Source of the DNA: an uncultured Schaedlerella sp.
GTDB lineage: Bacteria; Bacillota; Clostridia; Lachnospirales; Lachnospiraceae
Length of the DNA: 63,405 bases
Reading direction: 5' to 3'
Assembly (NCBI GenBank): GCA_934435195.1
Contig: CAKSAJ010000014.1
Coordinates: 1 to 63,405, forward strand
The notes beneath the pieces are model-generated. The model saw only the letters and a program-made list of their open reading frames with translations, searched no databases and was not told the origin of the DNA. Shown here in pieces: positions 60,782 to 63,405 of this stretch (the first letter of the stretch is position 1; every line of letters starts with the position of its first letter). The position numbers were made by a program, and so were the translations under genes.

Positions 60782-61378
60782 TTACTTAAATCCGTTTTCC
60801 TGTATATCAATATAAGCACAAATCTCACTTACACATTTTTGAAAATCAAGATTTTGAAAACGCTTTGTAATTCCCGCATCCTGCAAATTTTTCTCCGAAA
60901 AGTCTTCTGAATCTGCTAAAAATCTTCTGCACATTTCTGCATATTTAGGTGCTGCCTGCTGTCGCTCTCTTTCCAGGGCCCTGCTTAATCGCAATCCATC
61001 CTCTACCTCTACATACAGCGGAATCATATTTTCTTTTCCGAAATATTTACACATTTCCTGATAAGACACCAACGTACCAATCACCAGATAACTATATTTT
61101 GACAAATCAACTTGCCCATCGTCTGCCGTAAAATATTTCCAAATTCCATGTTTTGTCTGATAAGCACGCTGCTCAATAACACAACCTCTTTTTTCCAATT
61201 CCTGAAGTTTATTTTCATCTACAAAATGATATTCCACCCCATTTTGTTCTCCTTCGCGAATTGGTCTTGTCGTATATAAAATTATATTTTTCAATTCGGG
61301 TATTCTTTCTTTTATTTTCTTAAAAATAGAATCTTTCCCAGATGAGCTTTTTCCCATTAAATAAAAAATCTTTCCCAT
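60782..61378 (-). CDS. Guanylate-kinase-like protein
   Basis: The 198-residue protein has the P-loop MGKSSSGKDS and the guanylate-kinase segments YTTRPIREGEQNGVEYHFVDE. The second half diverges from true Gmk, and the P-loop has SSSGKDS instead of SGxGKST. Members of this group are found beside holB in Lachnospiraceae and may act as nucleoside or nucleotide kinases. Start follows GAGAGAGG. It follows the decarboxylase gene in the same direction. Confidence 0.8.
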   Translation of the reverse strand: MGKIFYLMGKSSSGKDSIFKKIKERIPELKNIILYTTRPIREGEQNGVEYHFVDENKLQELEKRGCVIEQRAYQTKHGIWKYFTADDGQVDLSKYSYLVIGTLVSYQEMCKYFGKENMIPLYVEVEDGLRLSRALERERQQAAPKYAEMCRRFLADSEDFSEKNLQDAGITKRFQNLDFQKCVSEICAYIDIQENGFK

Positions 61379-61460
61379 GTTTTTTCCTCTCTCACTGTTA
61401 CATACATCATAGTTGTTTTATTTTACCAAATTCAAGTCGAGCAGCCGCGAGACTTGGCAC

Positions 61461-62966
61461 TTACTTTAACACCTCTAATTTGCCTTCTTCTTTTGCACCC
61501 TCGATATCAAAACCGGCACATTCATACTGTATGAGAATTTTAATTGCTTCGTTTGAAATTCGCTCTCCCGGAACTATAATTGGAATCCCCGGTGGATATA
61601 GATAAGCATACTCTGTTGAAATATATCCCACACAATTTTTATATTCTAACGATACCACATTTTCCTTATTCTTTGCTTTTTTTATTGCTTCAGCACTCGG
61701 ATAAATCTGCTCTAATTCTGGTAATTGATAACTGTGAAGTTTAATGTTTTTTTCACAACTGTCTGTTTTTTTTGAAATGTTATCCACATTGTTCGGTTCT
61801 TTTTCACCTTTTTTATTGAATAACTCTTTTTTATCTAACTCTTCATCTATTTCATATAAAGCCTTCACCAGTCTGTCCATTCCATCCTTCTTATCCCCTA
61901 TAGAAGTCATAGCCAGCACATAACTTCCTGCTGACAGTTCCATTTCCAAATGATATTTCTTTAATAATATCCGATGCAATTCTTTTCCTGTCATTTTGGT
62001 ATCTTTCACAGAAATAACTAGTTTGGATTTATCATATTCTACCTTGCCGGTCTCTACTAATTTCAAATGTTTCAAATGTCGCAAATTTTTTCTCACATTA
62101 TCTAAACTTTCTACATAGCTTTGGAAGTAAGCATCTCTATAATTTTCCAGCATATCTATACATTCATCTATAGAAGCCATTAATATATAGGATGGACTGC
62201 TCGACTGGAGCATATGTAAATACATTCTCACCGATTCTCTGTCTGCGATTTGTCCGTTCATATGTATCAAAGCTGTCTGTGTCAAAGAAGGGAGTGTTTT
62301 ATGTATACTCTGGATTACAATGTCGGCACCTTTTTCATTCGCGTTTCTTGGAAAATATGGATGAAATCCAAAATGTGCTCCATGAGCTTCATCTACGATC
62401 AATGGGATTCCATATTCATGAACAATCTTCGCTATTGTTTCTATATCTGACAAAACACCATCATATGTAGGCGAAACAATCATAACTGCTTTTATTTTAT
62501 TTTCACAATCAGATTTGTAATTTTCCTCTAACTTCTTCCGAACCTTTTCTGGATCTATTTCTCCATTCAATTCTACTTCCGAATCATAATTAGGATAAAT
62601 ATAATCAGCATGCAATTCATTCATGTAAATGGCATGATATACCGATTTGTGGCAATTTCTTGCAATAAGAATCCGATCTCCTTTTTCTGTAGAGCCTAAA
62701 ATAGCACTTAAAATACCAACTGTACTTCCATTTACTAAAAAAGCTGTTTCTTCAGCATGAAAAATCTTTGCCGCTCGTTCCTGTTCTTCTTTTAAAATTT
62801 CTTTTGAATGATGAAGGTCATCAAATCCTGTAATTTCTGTAATATCATATGCATATGGAATGTCCGCTTTTATAAGCTCTTTATTTCTTTTATGTCCCGG
62901 CATATGAAATCCATAATAATCAGAGTCACTGTATTTTTTTAATCTCTTATATAAGGTTTCTGACAT
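61461..62966 (-). CDS. Orn/Lys/Arg-family PLP-dependent decarboxylase
   Basis: The 501-residue PLP enzyme has the family features GFHMPGHKRN, FLVNGSTVGILSAI, LIVDEAHGAHFG, and the Schiff-base lysine in IQSIHKTLPSLTQTA. A C-terminal domain follows. It makes a polyamine or diamine from ornithine, lysine or arginine; substrate not resolvable here. ATG 62966 follows AAGGAG. A longer in-frame reading upstream runs through the tRNA-Lys gene and is not real. Confidence 0.92.
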   Translation of the reverse strand: MSETLYKRLKKYSDSDYYGFHMPGHKRNKELIKADIPYAYDITEITGFDDLHHSKEILKEEQERAAKIFHAEETAFLVNGSTVGILSAILGSTEKGDRILIARNCHKSVYHAIYMNELHADYIYPNYDSEVELNGEIDPEKVRKKLEENYKSDCENKIKAVMIVSPTYDGVLSDIETIAKIVHEYGIPLIVDEAHGAHFGFHPYFPRNANEKGADIVIQSIHKTLPSLTQTALIHMNGQIADRESVRMYLHMLQSSSPSYILMASIDECIDMLENYRDAYFQSYVESLDNVRKNLRHLKHLKLVETGKVEYDKSKLVISVKDTKMTGKELHRILLKKYHLEMELSAGSYVLAMTSIGDKKDGMDRLVKALYEIDEELDKKELFNKKGEKEPNNVDNISKKTDSCEKNIKLHSYQLPELEQIYPSAEAIKKAKNKENVVSLEYKNCVGYISTEYAYLYPPGIPIIVPGERISNEAIKILIQYECAGFDIEGAKEEGKLEVLK

Positions 62967-62993
62967 TGTTTCTAGCACTCCTTGAAATTTAAA

Positions 62994-63026
62994 TAAAAAA
63001 AAATCAACGTCTATCCAACGTTGATC
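62994..63026 (-). terminator. Terminator after the tRNA cluster
   Basis: ATCAACG pairs with CGTTGAT and is followed by TTTTTTT on the minus strand, just after tRNA-Lys. Confidence 0.8.
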
Positions 63027-63034
63027 ATTTACAA

Positions 63035-63107
63035 TGAGCGTGCGGGGATTCGAACCCCGGACAACTTGATTAAAAGTCAAGTGCTCTACCACCTGAGCTA
63101 CACGCCC
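63035..63107 (-). tRNA. tRNA-Lys (anticodon UUU)
   Basis: A full cloverleaf: acceptor GGGCGTG / CACGCTC, anticodon loop CTTTTAA, T-arm GGGGTTCGAATCCCC. No encoded CCA. It is the last tRNA of the minus-strand cluster. Confidence 0.95.
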
Positions 63108-63135
63108 ATATTCACAGCTATTATTGCAGTGAAAA

Positions 63136-63208
<73 letters not shown>

Positions 63209-63229
63209 ATAAGACTTAAAAGTCTTGAA

Positions 63230-63303
<74 letters not shown>

Positions 63304-63330
63304 ATATGAAGTTAACTCTCAAAAAGAGAA

Positions 63331-63403
63331 AGCCGATGATCGGACTCGAACCGATAACCTGCTGATTACAAATCAGCTGCTCTGCCAATTGAGCCACATC
63401 GGC
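63331..63403 (-). tRNA. tRNA-Thr (anticodon UGU)
   Basis: Acceptor GCCGATG / CATCGGC, anticodon loop TTTGTAA within CTGAT...ATCAG, discriminator T. It ends 2 bases before the window edge. Confidence 0.93.
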
Positions 63404-63405
63404 TT

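Noticed and set aside
62967..63092. N-terminal extension of the decarboxylase
   Set aside because: The extra codons run through the tRNA-Lys gene and a terminator; the true ATG at 62966 has AAGGAG.

Overview
The window looks like a chromosomal segment of a gut Lachnospiraceae-type Clostridium. It is AT-rich, has strong GGAGG ribosome sites, and carries many cytosolic glycoside hydrolases driven by AraC and LacI regulators. A housekeeping block at the right end (tRNAs, amino-acid decarboxylase, guanylate-kinase-like, holB, ricT, trmN6, rsmI) fits that order. No 16S rRNA or other marker is present, so genus is not assigned.

Region by region. (1) 1-13,055: glycan genes on the minus strand (a truncated GH3, a GH78 rhamnosidase, a NagZ-like GH3, a carbohydrate esterase and a metallo-beta-lactamase-fold hydrolase). 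A second such hydrolase, a DXS-like enzyme behind a MerR-type promoter and an AraC regulator are on the plus strand; an Rpn-type nuclease is also present. (2) 13,200-23,750: an ATPase-nuclease gene, a HAD phosphatase, a second AraC regulator, then GH43, a GPH-type symporter, GH2 and GH43. (3) 23,900-33,300: mixed genes, including two more ATPase-nuclease genes, a DUF2798 membrane protein, an AraD-type epimerase, a DUF885 lipoprotein, an inositol-monophosphatase-like enzyme, a degenerate ABC ATPase, and the wreck of a cellobiose/lactose-type PTS locus. (4) 33,400-49,770: a complete pectin/galacturonate block with a LacI regulator, GH28, GH105, a TIM-barrel isomerase, a GPH transporter, UxaC, a TRAP transporter, UxaA, UxaB, KdgA and KdgK. 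(5) 49,800-57,160: a mannose-family PTS with an FrlB-like sugar isomerase-domain deglycase, a HAD phosphatase, a EutH-like permease and two divergent GntR regulators, bracketed by two near-identical palindromes. (6) 57,181-63,405: housekeeping genes and four tRNAs.

How the parts work together. The polysaccharide enzymes lack signal peptides, so short oligosaccharides are probably imported by the GPH and TRAP transporters and cut inside the cell. Galacturonate would go through UxaC, UxaB, UxaA, KdgK and KdgA to pyruvate and glyceraldehyde 3-phosphate. Seven sites matching TGTAAGnnCTTACA sit before the pectin genes. A different motif, TCCGACATATTTTCA, lies upstream of the AraC-linked glycan genes.

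Most notable: the deglycase-PTS-EutH cluster (a candidate Amadori-compound pathway), a family of seven REPIN-like palindromes placed almost always directly after stop codons, the two regulatory motifs, a LacI regulator whose only sensible start is ATT, and an ABC ATPase with a ruined signature and H-loop.
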